DNA of 64,000 nucleotides, taken from positions 2,740,001-2,804,000 of the forward strand of contig NZ_CP033365.1 in assembly GCF_013170825.1 (NCBI RefSeq), written 5' to 3'. A program made the position numbers and the translations under genes. The notes below the pieces were generated by a model. The model was not told the origin of the DNA and did not search any database. It saw only the letters and a list, made by a program, of their open reading frames with translations. Positions 1-7,998 of the stretch are shown piece after piece; position 1 is the first letter of the stretch; every line of letters begins with the position of its first letter. The DNA comes from Mesorhizobium sp. NZP2298. GTDB taxonomy: Bacteria; Pseudomonadota; Alphaproteobacteria; Rhizobiales; Rhizobiaceae.

Positions 1-651
1 CAGCATGCAGCCTTTCGGCGCGCCGGTCGTACCGGATGTATAGTAGACCGTGATGATGTCTTCGCGCTTGCATTCGACCGTGGCGAAATCCAGGGGCTCG
101 GCCGCGTTTTCATACGCCGCAAGGCCGTCCGGTTCGTCGCCTTCGACCAGCACGATGTGGCGCAGTGCCGGCGAATTGCCGCGCACGGCCTCCATGATCG
201 GCAGTTGCGGCTTGCCGACGATCGCCACCGTCGGCGCGGCGTCCGTCACGATGTGGCCCGCGTCGTATTGCATCGCGGTTGGTGCGATCGACACCATGGT
301 GCAGCGGTTGGCGATGATGCCGAACAGCGCGATCATGAATTCGAGCCGGTTGTCGAGCATGATGACGACGCGGTCGCCAGCCTTGACATGGGGTTTCAGA
401 TATCCGGCAAATCGTTGGCAGCGATCGAGGAATTCTCGCCGTGTCATGATCGGTCCGCCATCGATGATGATCGCGGGGCGCTCGGGATCTTCAAGGCAGC
501 CCTTGGAGACGATCTCGATGACCGTCTGATGGGGAACGCCGCTCCACTCCGGTGCGACGTTCTCATGCCTGATCCAGGTCGATGGTCGCGGCGGAATGTT
601 GGAGATGCCGAGTTCCATGCGAGCTGCTTGTGTGACGATCGGGCCGCTCAT
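1..651 (-). CDS. Acyl-CoA synthetase (AMP-binding), N-terminal part, cut by window edge
   Basis: Only the first 217 codons are present; the gene continues to the left of position 1. The frame is open to the edge and ends inside the AMP-binding signature YTSGTTGAPKG, the phosphate-binding loop of the ANL superfamily (acyl- and aryl-CoA ligases). The start is the ATG at 651, which overlaps the stop of the upstream dehydratase gene as ATGA, so translation is probably coupled. It is the third gene of a leftward operon (SDR, dehydratase, ligase) that would activate a carboxylic acid with ATP and CoA before beta-oxidation-type steps. The acid cannot be told from this half, because the C-terminal catalytic domain lies outside the window. 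Confidence 0.9.
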   Translation of the reverse strand, partial: MSGPIVTQAARMELGISNIPPRPSTWIRHENVAPEWSGVPHQTVIEIVSKGCLEDPERPAIIIDGGPIMTRREFLDRCQRFAGYLKPHVKAGDRVVIMLDNRLEFMIALFGIIANRCTMVSIAPTAMQYDAGHIVTDAAPTVAIVGKPQLPIMEAVRGNSPALRHIVLVEGDEPDGLAAYENAAEPLDFATVECKREDIITVYYTSGTTGAPKGCML

Positions 652-1493
652 GAAGACACCTGTGCGTAGCCGTTCTTGATCACGATGTTGCCGGCGGAGT
701 CCGAGGCTTCGAAGCCGACAAGCCCGTCCTGTCCGGCCCAGTGGTCGACGGCGATCGATTGGCCGGGCGTCAGGAAAAGCGGATGGGCGAAGCGGCAGCC
801 GAGCCGCTTCAGCCTCGGCGTCTGCCCGCCACAATGGTCGTCGACGACCGCGCGGGCGGCGAAGGACAAGGTGCACATTCCGTGCACGATCGGTGCCGGA
901 AATCCGGCCTTGGCCGCGACGGCCGGATCGATCGTGTAGGCGGAATAATCACGCGCCGCATCGGCATAGCGGCGGGTCTGGTCGGGCGTCAGGCCGTATC
1001 GCGCCGAGGCCCCTTGCGTCCTTGCGATCACCGGTCGCGCAGGCGGCGTCTCGCCATGCACCGCATCGGAAGGTTCTCCACGGACAAGGCAGGTGCTGTA
1101 CTGGGTACAGACCGCCTTGCCGTCATGCGTCACGGTTTCGGAACGAATGACGAAGGTGGTGCCGGCACGGGTGCCGCGCACGTTCGTCAGCGTCGAGGCG
1201 GTGAACAGCCGCTGTCCGGGCACGATCGGCGCATGAAAGAAGAAATCGTGCTCGCCGTGCAGGACGAAGTCGCTGGTCAGCTTGTCCAGCACCTCGACCA
1301 TGCTTTGCATGACGGGCACATGGGAGAAAACGGGCGGCGCGAATTCACCTGCCAGATGCCGCCGGTTTTCGTCATCGACCGAGCGTGCGAACTGCGCCAG
1401 CCTGTGGCTGCTGGTACGGAACTCCTCGGAGTCACGTGACATGCCTATGGGCGGAGCCTTGGTGTTGAGGTGCCCCGGGGAGCCTGAATTCAT
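648..1493 (-). CDS. MaoC-type double hot-dog dehydratase/hydratase
   Basis: This 281-residue protein has two hot-dog halves. The N-terminal half (about 30-140) is of the FAS1-like dehydratase type. The C-terminal half (about 160-275) carries the MaoC hydratase-2 pattern around DYSAYTIDPAVA followed by GFPAPIVHGM. It should add or remove water at an acyl-CoA. In canonical R-hydratases the motif is DxNPxH, with catalytic Asp and His. Here the Asp is kept, but the Asn and His positions read Ser and Thr, so activity or chemistry may differ. It overlaps both neighbours by 4 bp (ATGA) within the ligase operon. The ATG at 1493 has AAGGA about 9 nt upstream. Confidence 0.82.
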   Translation of the reverse strand: MNSGSPGHLNTKAPPIGMSRDSEEFRTSSHRLAQFARSVDDENRRHLAGEFAPPVFSHVPVMQSMVEVLDKLTSDFVLHGEHDFFFHAPIVPGQRLFTASTLTNVRGTRAGTTFVIRSETVTHDGKAVCTQYSTCLVRGEPSDAVHGETPPARPVIARTQGASARYGLTPDQTRRYADAARDYSAYTIDPAVAAKAGFPAPIVHGMCTLSFAARAVVDDHCGGQTPRLKRLGCRFAHPLFLTPGQSIAVDHWAGQDGLVGFEASDSAGNIVIKNGYAQVSS

Positions 1494-2392
1494 AACGGGA
1501 GTCCTTCGACGAAATCACCCAGTTGCGGAAGCTTGGGTAGTCTGTGGTTCAACGCCTTCTCGACATCCTCGATCTGCCAGCGCCCATCCGTGCGCAGATC
1601 GATCTCGATGGCGCTTGGCGCGATCACCTCGATACGATTGCCATAGGCCTGAAAAACCTGTCCGGTCGCTGGACAGTCTTCCAGCGCAAGCCAGCAGATC
1701 AGTGGCGAAACATTGTCGGGCGAAAAGACGTCGAACACACCGTCTGGCGGCGCTTGCAGCGATGTCTCGATGCGCGTGCGGGCCGAAGGGGAAACGGCGT
1801 TGGAGCGCACGCCGTATTTGATGCCTTCAAGCGCAAGCGTGCGCGACAGGCCGATTACCGCGAGCTTCGCCGACGCATAGTTTGCCTGGCCGAAACTCCC
1901 GACCAGCCCGGCGAGGGAGGTCGTGTGCACGATCGACGCGGCGACCTGTCTGCCGGCCTTGGTCTCGTTGCGCCAATATTCCATGGCGTGGCGCGCCGGC
2001 GCCGCATGGCCCTTGAGATGGACACGGATGACGGCGTCCCATTCGTCTTCGGACATGTTCGCGAACAGACGGTCACGCAGGATGCCGGCATTGTTCACCA
2101 GGATGTCGAGCCCGCCGAATGTCTCGACGGCCATCCCGATCAGCGCCTGGGCCTCGCTCCAGTCCGCGACGTCGTGGCCGCTCACCATCGCCTTGCCGCC
2201 GTCCGCGATGATTTCGGCGACGACCGCGTTGGCGGGGGATACGTCGCGCCCTTGCCCGTGGAGATCGGCACCGAGATCGTTGACGATGACGGATGCTCCG
2301 TGCCTGGCCAGCGCAAGTGCATAGGAGCGGCCAAGACCCCGACCCCCGCCAGTCACCACCGCGATCCGTCCTTCAAGCCGACGCTTCGTCAT
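1490..2392 (-). CDS. SDR-family 3-hydroxyacyl-CoA dehydrogenase-like protein
   Basis: This is a 300-residue short-chain dehydrogenase. It shows the TGGGRGLG nucleotide-binding loop, NNAG, and the YASAK active-site pair with a preceding Ser. The sequence style (NDLGAD after beta-2, a long C-terminal tail) resembles the hydroxyacyl-CoA dehydrogenase unit of peroxisomal multifunctional enzyme type 2. It would oxidise the hydroxyacyl-CoA made by the adjacent dehydratase/hydratase. The open frame extends 54 codons further upstream without family-like sequence, so the ATG at 2392 (MTKRR) is chosen. It is the first gene of the leftward operon, whose promoter region holds the 22-bp repeat at 2576-2597. 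Confidence 0.85.
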   Translation of the reverse strand: MTKRRLEGRIAVVTGGGRGLGRSYALALARHGASVIVNDLGADLHGQGRDVSPANAVVAEIIADGGKAMVSGHDVADWSEAQALIGMAVETFGGLDILVNNAGILRDRLFANMSEDEWDAVIRVHLKGHAAPARHAMEYWRNETKAGRQVAASIVHTTSLAGLVGSFGQANYASAKLAVIGLSRTLALEGIKYGVRSNAVSPSARTRIETSLQAPPDGVFDVFSPDNVSPLICWLALEDCPATGQVFQAYGNRIEVIAPSAIEIDLRTDGRWQIEDVEKALNHRLPKLPQLGDFVEGLPL

Positions 2393-2575
2393 TACGACAG
2401 CCTGTCCGATGATGTCGCGACCACCGCGCGTTCGCAGAAAAAAGGTGCAATCTGATCGCGCACGTCCACCTCGCTTGTCGCCTGCAAGGGGCGCTCTGGC
2501 GCCTGACCAACGGAATGGTCCGGCACTTACCCCCGCAGCCCTCGTCTCGTCCAATGTTTGACAGCAGACATCAAA

Positions 2576-2597
2576 ATGAATATGAGGTCAATATCAT
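2576..2597 (-). promoter_or_regulatory. TetR-type operator candidate, copy 1
   Basis: This 22-bp imperfect inverted repeat reads ATGA-N3-TGA-CC-TCA-N3-TCAT on the minus strand. It differs by one base from the copy at 8743 and by two from the copy at 3791. It lies about 180 bp upstream of the leftward SDR-dehydratase-ligase operon. The internal TTGAC could double as a -35 box, but no convincing -10 was seen. A TetR gene lies about 300 bp away, so it is the likely ligand, by inference. Confidence 0.7.
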
Positions 2598-2679
2598 TTT
2601 TATCGGCAAATCTCTATTCCAAGTCTGATTTCTCCATTCCAAGTCTGATCGCGGAAAGAGTAAAAGTCGCGGCAGGGAT

Positions 2680-2835
2680 GGCGACGCCCTCTACGGCTTT
2701 GCACTGGACGCCAAGGAGGCGTTCGTGCCGGGCAGCGTCTTCGATCCGGCGGCGAAACTCCGAACGGCGATGCGCGTGAACTTCACCAGAAGTGCGCCGG
2801 CGGTGCTCGAGGCAGGTGTTTCCACGGCTTGCGGT
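2680..2835 (+). pseudogene. Remnant of a PLP aminotransferase C-terminus
   Basis: In the otherwise gene-free stretch 2393-2906, one plus-strand frame gives a peptide with the hallmarks of the end of a fold-type I aminotransferase or MocR-like protein: EAFVPGSVF, then MRVNFTRSAP, then LEAG. These match the usual pattern of a VPG..F loop, a RLNF strand and a closing helix. No upstream catalytic domain or Lys motif is present, and the frame runs on into unrelated sequence, so this is a decayed fragment. It suggests an earlier gene was lost when the SDR operon and the TetR gene were brought together. Apart from this and the operator, nothing was seen in the 514-bp gap. Confidence 0.5.
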
Positions 2836-2906
2836 AGCGGCCAAACGCTACCTGGCGTCAAACCACTGACCGTGACCGGACAAACAGGCGTTCGTCCGGC
2901 GAACGA

Positions 2907-3620
2907 TCAGCGTCCGGGCGGATCCTTGCAATAGACCGCCCGGTACCAGAGCGTCGACAGCATGAGCGCAAGGTCTTCGTCGCCGGAGAGGCCTTCCTGG
3001 TCGAAGAGCGAGTCCCGGCTGACAATCACAGCATAGAGGTAGTGGAAGACCATTCCCTCCAGCGCGTGCGCCACCGCGACCGCCGATCCCGGCATGTCTT
3101 CCTTGTAGTTGCCGCGTCGCGAGATCGACCGGGCGAGGTTCTCGATCCACGTCTGGTGCCGTGGCCGCCACAATTGGCGGAATTCCGGCAACTGGCTCTG
3201 CAATTGCAGATGGCACTGCATAAGCCCCGCATTCGCGCGATAGGCGGCCACAAAGAACCTGTTGGTGTTCAAGATCGCGTCGAACTCACCGGTGCCGCGT
3301 CCGACCTGGCGTGCGCGATCATACAAATGCTCGACGAAGTCCAGCACCACCTCGATGGCGATCTCGTTCTTGTCGCGGTAATAGACATAGAAGGTTCCCA
3401 ATGCCACGTCGGCATAGGTACAGATGTCCGAGACCTTCACGTCCTGATAGCCGATCTCCTCGAGCGCCTGCGCCGCGGCAATCTTCAATCGATACTTGGT
3501 CCTGTCGCCTTTCGATGCGAAAGACCGCGAGGTCATCCCCACGGCCAGATGCTCGGCATATTTCTCGGCCTTGCCGCCGTTGCCGGCCGGCGCGGCCTTT
3601 TGTTGCGCCTTCACTGCCAT
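2907..3620 (-). CDS. TetR/AcrR-family transcriptional regulator
   Basis: This 237-residue protein has an N-terminal TetR helix-turn-helix (about residues 40-85, with the diagnostic GTFYVYYRDKNEI segment) and a helical ligand-binding C-terminal domain typical of acyl-CoA- or small-molecule-responsive repressors. The start at 3620 is chosen over an ATG 10 codons upstream because GGAGGA sits at ideal distance. It lies between the leftward SDR operon and the rightward thiolase operon, and a copy of the 22-bp repeat (3791-3812) lies in its own promoter region. It is therefore the obvious candidate to control the three units that carry the repeat, including itself. Confidence 0.92.
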   Translation of the reverse strand: MAVKAQQKAAPAGNGGKAEKYAEHLAVGMTSRSFASKGDRTKYRLKIAAAQALEEIGYQDVKVSDICTYADVALGTFYVYYRDKNEIAIEVVLDFVEHLYDRARQVGRGTGEFDAILNTNRFFVAAYRANAGLMQCHLQLQSQLPEFRQLWRPRHQTWIENLARSISRRGNYKEDMPGSAVAVAHALEGMVFHYLYAVIVSRDSLFDQEGLSGDEDLALMLSTLWYRAVYCKDPPGR

Positions 3621-3790
3621 GCGATCATCCTCCGCCCGGTGGTGTTGCACCAGCGTGTCCGTTTATCATCATTCGCGCCGGTGTGGTGGATTTGAAGTTC
3701 CTGTTGTTTGACGACATCAGCGTTCAGGAGCTTCAAAATCCAAAACCACACGAGAGTCCATCCAGTGCGTTCGAGTGGCCACGATAAAAA

Positions 3791-3812
3791 TTGATATTGA
3801 CTTCATATTCAT
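3791..3812 (+). promoter_or_regulatory. TetR-type operator candidate, copy 2
   Basis: This is the second copy of the 22-bp imperfect palindrome (core TTGACTTCATATTCAT). It lies in the 387-bp divergent gap between the TetR gene and the thiolase operon and differs by one base from copy 3. It could govern both directions. Nothing else was recognised in 3621-4007. Confidence 0.7.
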
Positions 3813-4007
3813 GTTGTATGATTTCTGATTCCGCTGCCGTGCGCAAGCGGTGAGCCAGCGCGGCCTCATTTTTTGGGCGCCGTCCGCGATGTGCATCAGC
3901 GGCTGAAGGCTGAACAGGCTGGAGGACATCTCTTTGGACGTCGGATCTGAAATGGCGCTTTACGTCTTTCGCATGGCGAGCCCCTGTCTCCAGGGTTGGA
4001 ATGATCC

Positions 4008-5168
4008 ATGCCTCACATCTTGACCGCCTCACCCGTCTATATCGTCGGTGCGGCCGAGACGCCCCTTGGAAAGGTGCTGGACCAGAGCGAGCTGTCGATG
4101 GTGGCGCTGGCCGCCAAGGAGGCGCTGGGAGAAGCCGGGCTGGGCCTGCGCGACGTCGATGCGCTCTTCACCAACTATATGGGCGAGGAGGGGTCCGTCC
4201 AGCTTGGCGAATATCTCGGGGTGCGGCCGCGCTACGCCGAATCGTCTGATATGGGCGGTGCCTCTTTCGAGTTTTTCGTACACCATGCCATGACGGCGAT
4301 AGCGACCGGCCGGTGCGATGTCGCGCTCATCGCCTATGCCTCGCGTCAACGCAGCCGCCGAAACCGCAAGAAGGCGGCTGCTGCTCTGGATGGTTCGCTC
4401 TCCGCGCAGTTCGAGACGCCCTACGGCATCCATTTTCCGATCGGTCACTATGCGCTGAGCGCGGCGCGCTACATGCACCAGTACGGCGCCACGCCAGAGC
4501 ATCTGGCCGAAATCGCCGTCGCGGCGCGGCAATGGGCCGGGCTCAACCCGAAGGCCTGGGTCCGCGATCCCCTCACCATCGAGGAGGTGATGGCGTCGCC
4601 GATGCTGTGCGATCCGTTGCGCAAGCTCGACTGCTGCCTAGTCACCGACGGCGGCGGCGCCATCGTGGTGGCGCGCAAGGACCGGGCGCGTGATGCCGCC
4701 AAACGGCCAGTGCGCGTCCTCGGTGCCGGCGAGAGCCATGTCCAGTGGCATGTCGCGCAGTGCCCCGACCTGACGGTGACGCCGGGTGTGGCCTCCGGCC
4801 GTGAAGCCTTTGCAATGGCCGGCGTGAAACCGGGCGATGTCGACGTGTTCGAGCCCTACGACAATTTCACCCATGCCGTGCTGCTCTATCTGGAGGATCT
4901 CGGCTTCTGCGGGAAAGGCGAGGCGGGTGCCTTCGTCTCGGAAGGCCGCCTCAGGCCCGGCGGCAGCCTGCCCAGCATGACTTCCGGCGGCGGCCTTTCC
5001 TATTGCCATCCAGGTGCGCTCGGGATTCTCCTTTTGATCGAAGCGGTGCGCCAGTTGCGCGGCGAAGCCGGCGACCGCCAGGTTCCCGGCGCCGAAATCG
5101 CGGTCGCGCACGGCACCGGCGGCCTTGCCTTCTCGACAGCCTCGACCGTGGTGCTCGCCCGTGACTGA
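4008..5168 (+). CDS. Thiolase-fold protein of the SCP2-thiolase/Ltp2-like class
   Basis: This 386-residue protein has the non-decarboxylating condensing-enzyme fold in its SCP-x/lipid-transfer form: VGAAETPLG near the N-terminus, then DGGGAIVV, YDNFTHAVLLYLEDLGFC, and a closing GGGLSYCHPGALG. At the place where classical thiolases have their nucleophilic Cys, the protein reads MGGASFEF, with no Cys. The His of the HP motif is kept. In actinobacterial steroid degradation, such Cys-less proteins (Ltp2) work with a DUF35 partner as retro-aldolases, and the next gene is a DUF35 protein overlapping by 8 bp. Either thiolytic or retro-aldol carbon-carbon cleavage of an acyl-CoA is possible. It is the first gene of a five-gene operon. 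Confidence 0.85.
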   Translation: MPHILTASPVYIVGAAETPLGKVLDQSELSMVALAAKEALGEAGLGLRDVDALFTNYMGEEGSVQLGEYLGVRPRYAESSDMGGASFEFFVHHAMTAIATGRCDVALIAYASRQRSRRNRKKAAAALDGSLSAQFETPYGIHFPIGHYALSAARYMHQYGATPEHLAEIAVAARQWAGLNPKAWVRDPLTIEEVMASPMLCDPLRKLDCCLVTDGGGAIVVARKDRARDAAKRPVRVLGAGESHVQWHVAQCPDLTVTPGVASGREAFAMAGVKPGDVDVFEPYDNFTHAVLLYLEDLGFCGKGEAGAFVSEGRLRPGGSLPSMTSGGGLSYCHPGALGILLLIEAVRQLRGEAGDRQVPGAEIAVAHGTGGLAFSTASTVVLARD

Positions 5169-5565
5169 CAATCTTTCCTTCTCCGATCTCGGCGCGGCCG
5201 ACCCAACCACCGAGCCGTTCTGGCAGGCCTGCGTGGAAAGGCGGCTGACCGTGCAGCGCTGCACGGCTTGCGGGTCGCATCAGTTCTATCCGCGGCCGTT
5301 CTGCCTTTCCTGCGAGGCGACCGAGCTCGAATGGGTGGGCGCCAAGGGAAGCGGCACGATCTATTCGCTTACCACGGTCCGCATGCCGGTCAGCGAGGAT
5401 CTGGCGCCTCCCTACCTTCTCGCACTCGTCGATCTCGACGAGGGGCCAAGGCTGCTGACCAATATCGAGGCCGAAAGCGCAGGGATCGGCGACCGCGTGA
5501 CCGTCGCCTGGCGGCGGCGCGACGGGTTGCCGCCGCTTCCCGTCTTCAGGCTTTCGGCCGGGTGA
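5161..5565 (+). CDS. DUF35 OB-fold protein with zinc ribbon
   Basis: This small 134-residue protein has an N-terminal rubredoxin-like zinc ribbon with two CxxC pairs (CTACG and CLSCE) and a C-terminal OB-fold, the DUF35 or acyl-CoA-associated domain. Proteins of this family bind and stabilise thiolase-like partners, and the gene overlaps the thiolase-like gene by 8 bp, so a heteromeric complex is likely. The GTG at 5161 is preferred over the GTG-led extension from 5125, because the added 12 residues are only a shadow of the preceding gene. No function beyond partner or CoA-substrate binding can be read. Confidence 0.85.
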   Translation: MTDNLSFSDLGAADPTTEPFWQACVERRLTVQRCTACGSHQFYPRPFCLSCEATELEWVGAKGSGTIYSLTTVRMPVSEDLAPPYLLALVDLDEGPRLLTNIEAESAGIGDRVTVAWRRRDGLPPLPVFRLSAG

Positions 5566-5569
5566 TGCG

Positions 5570-6763
5570 ATGACGATTGTCGACGGCGCCGTGGACGACA
5601 GCATCGCCATGATCGGCGACCTCATCGGCTTTCCGACGGTGTCGCGCGATCCCAATCGCGATCTTCTGTTCTATGTGGAGGCATATCTCGCGCGCCACGG
5701 GATTGCCTGCGACATCATCTGGAACGACGACCGCACCAAGGGCAATCTGTGGGCGACGATCGGTCCGGCCGATGTGCCGGGCGTCATCCTTTCAGGACAC
5801 AGCGACGTGGTGCCGGTCGACGGGCAGGCCTGGACAAGTGATCCGTTCGTGCTGCGACGAGCGCATGGACGCATCTACGGCCGGGGTGCCTGCGACATGA
5901 AGGGCTTCATCGGTATCGTGCTCGCCGCCGTTCCCGGTCTGGTGCGGCGCAATCTCAAGGTTCCGATCCACATCGCGATCTCCTACGATGAAGAGTTCGG
6001 CTGCACTGGCGTTCGCAGCCTGATCGACCGCATCGCCGGCATGCCGATCAAGCCGGCGCTCTGTATCGTTGGCGAACCGACCAGCATGCAGGTGGTGATC
6101 GGCCACAAGGGCGGCGGCATGTACCGGGCCACGATCGCCGGCAAAAGCGCCCATTCCAGCCTCGCGCCGACTGCCGTCAACGCCATTGAATATGCCGCGG
6201 AACTGATCGCCTTCATCAAGAGCTTGTCTTGCGAACACGCCCATGGCGGGCCGCACGATCATGTCTATGATATCAGCCATTCCACCCTGTCGGTGACGAC
6301 CATCTCCGGCGGCACCGCACTCAACATCATTCCGAACAGCTGTGAATTCGGCTTTGACATCCGTTCGTTGCCCGAGGTCGATGCGCGCGCCCTGATCGAG
6401 CGTATCCGCGGCCATGCCGAAACCATGATCCTGCCCCGGATGCGGGCGATCGCGCCCGAGGCCGAAATCATCGTCGAGCCGATTGTCGAATTCGTCGGCC
6501 TGTCGACGCAGGCGGATCATCCCGCGGTGACGTTCATCAAGCGCCTTGTCGGACGCAACGATCACGTCAAGGTCGCCTACGGCACCGAGGCCGGTCTGTT
6601 CAGCAATTCGGCCGGGGTGGTCTCGGTTGTATGCGGGCCGGGATCCATCGAGCAGGCCCACAAGCCGGACGAATATCTCGATCTTGCCGAGATCGAACGC
6701 TGCCGTGCCTTTCTCGATCGCCTGGCGGGCCAACTCGAGGACGGCGGACTGCCGTGGCTGTGA
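5570..6763 (+). CDS. M20-family amidohydrolase, ArgE/acetylornithine deacetylase-like
   Basis: This 397-residue metallohydrolase of the ArgE/DapE type has all di-zinc ligands and catalytic residues: H77 and D79 in GHSDVVP, D109 in GACDMKG, the EE pair at 141-142, E169 in GEPT, and a late His in QAHKPDE. A dimerisation lid domain lies between about residues 180 and 290. It hydrolyses an N-acyl-amino acid or a related amide. Arginine biosynthesis is unlikely as its role, because it sits in the TetR-linked catabolic operon, 4 nt after the DUF35 gene. It may release an amine or amino acid from the imported compound after ring opening. Confidence 0.88.
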   Translation: MTIVDGAVDDSIAMIGDLIGFPTVSRDPNRDLLFYVEAYLARHGIACDIIWNDDRTKGNLWATIGPADVPGVILSGHSDVVPVDGQAWTSDPFVLRRAHGRIYGRGACDMKGFIGIVLAAVPGLVRRNLKVPIHIAISYDEEFGCTGVRSLIDRIAGMPIKPALCIVGEPTSMQVVIGHKGGGMYRATIAGKSAHSSLAPTAVNAIEYAAELIAFIKSLSCEHAHGGPHDHVYDISHSTLSVTTISGGTALNIIPNSCEFGFDIRSLPEVDARALIERIRGHAETMILPRMRAIAPEAEIIVEPIVEFVGLSTQADHPAVTFIKRLVGRNDHVKVAYGTEAGLFSNSAGVVSVVCGPGSIEQAHKPDEYLDLAEIERCRAFLDRLAGQLEDGGLPWL

Positions 6764-7953
6764 AGCGCGGTTTCGACGCGATCGTCGTCGGCGCCGGAAT
6801 AGCCGGCACGGCCAGCGCCTATTATCTGCGCCAGGCCGGGCTCTCGGTGGCGCTTGTCGACACGCATCATCCCGGCTGGGGGGCGTCGGGCCGCAATCCT
6901 GGCTTTCTCTGGCTGCAGACCAAGGCGGCAGGGCTGGCCATGGACTTTTCGCTTGCCGGACGCCGGTTCGCCGAAACGCTTGCCGGCGAATTGCCGGATT
7001 TCGGCTTCCGCGCCAGCGGCGGGCTGATCACCTGGCGCGACGACGTCTTCGAGCCGGTGGCGCGCGCCTTCGTCGCAGACCGGGTTGCCGCGGGGTTGCC
7101 GGTGTCCCTGCTCGACCGGCCGGCTCTTCGAGATCTCTGTCCTGACATTTCGCCGGAGGTCTCCGGAGCGGTTTGGAATCCTCTCGACGCGCACCAGGAC
7201 ACGCGGCTTCTGGTGCGCCACCTTGCCGATGCTTTCCAAAACGGAGGCGGCAGCATCCTTGCGCCGGCGCGGGTCGAAAGTATCGCCCTGACGGATTCGA
7301 CCTGCCGGGGTGTCAGGCTGGCGGATGGCACGGAAATCGAAAGCGGCGTCGTGGTGGTGGCTGCCGGGCCATGGTCCAACCTTTTGCTCGGACCGTTGGG
7401 GCTCGACATTTCCTTCACGCCGACGCGTTTCGAGGCGGCGGAGACCGCGCCGGCGCCTTTCAGGATAAAGCCCGTGATCTCGGGGCAGTCGCTGTTCCGC
7501 TTCTTCACGCCGCCGGGCATCGATGCGACAAGCCTGCCGCGCGAGCCGGTGGAACTCTTGCGCCCCGAACTCGGCTTTACCGGACAGATCGCAAGCTTCC
7601 CCGATGGGTCGCTGCAGTTCGGCTGCGCCTACGAGATCGGCAGCGACGATGACCGGGCGACAGTGGCCGGGCAGGCGATGGCATGCTCGATCATGAGCCG
7701 CAATTTTCAGGCGATGGCCAGCCTGCCGATCCTGAGGCAATGGGCAGGTATCGTCGCGCAGACGCCGGATGGCCTGCCCGTCATCGATGCCGGGAGTGGT
7801 CCCGAGGGATTGATCCTCAACACCGGTCATTTCTTCGGCAACCTCGCGGGCGTATTTTCCGGCAGGATCGTCGCTCAACTGGCAAGCGGGCAGGAGCTTG
7901 TCTATCCTGTTGAAGGATTTTCGCGACGGCGTTTCACTCGGGTGGCCGCGTAG
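6754..7953 (+). CDS. FAD-dependent oxidoreductase (DAO/glycine oxidase family)
   Basis: This flavoprotein of about 399 residues has an N-terminal dinucleotide loop VGAGIAGTASAYYL and a C-terminal GHFFGNLAGVFSG segment typical of the DAO superfamily (glycine oxidase, sarcosine oxidase, D-amino acid oxidase). It oxidises a C-N bond of an amine or amino acid with FAD. The GTG at 6754 overlaps the M20 stop and has GGCGGA 5 nt upstream; the GTG at 6760 is an alternative. Following the amide hydrolase, it could deaminate the released amino compound. The substrate is unknown. Confidence 0.85.
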   Translation: MAVKRGFDAIVVGAGIAGTASAYYLRQAGLSVALVDTHHPGWGASGRNPGFLWLQTKAAGLAMDFSLAGRRFAETLAGELPDFGFRASGGLITWRDDVFEPVARAFVADRVAAGLPVSLLDRPALRDLCPDISPEVSGAVWNPLDAHQDTRLLVRHLADAFQNGGGSILAPARVESIALTDSTCRGVRLADGTEIESGVVVVAAGPWSNLLLGPLGLDISFTPTRFEAAETAPAPFRIKPVISGQSLFRFFTPPGIDATSLPREPVELLRPELGFTGQIASFPDGSLQFGCAYEIGSDDDRATVAGQAMACSIMSRNFQAMASLPILRQWAGIVAQTPDGLPVIDAGSGPEGLILNTGHFFGNLAGVFSGRIVAQLASGQELVYPVEGFSRRRFTRVAA

Positions 7954-7998
7954 CGTGGGGCAGGGACGTTGGTCGAAACAGTCCGACAGGGAGGAAGC

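Noticed and set aside
3814..4007. A small gene in the gap before the thiolase-like gene
   Set aside because: Open frames there are short, lack ribosome sites and show no familiar sequence.
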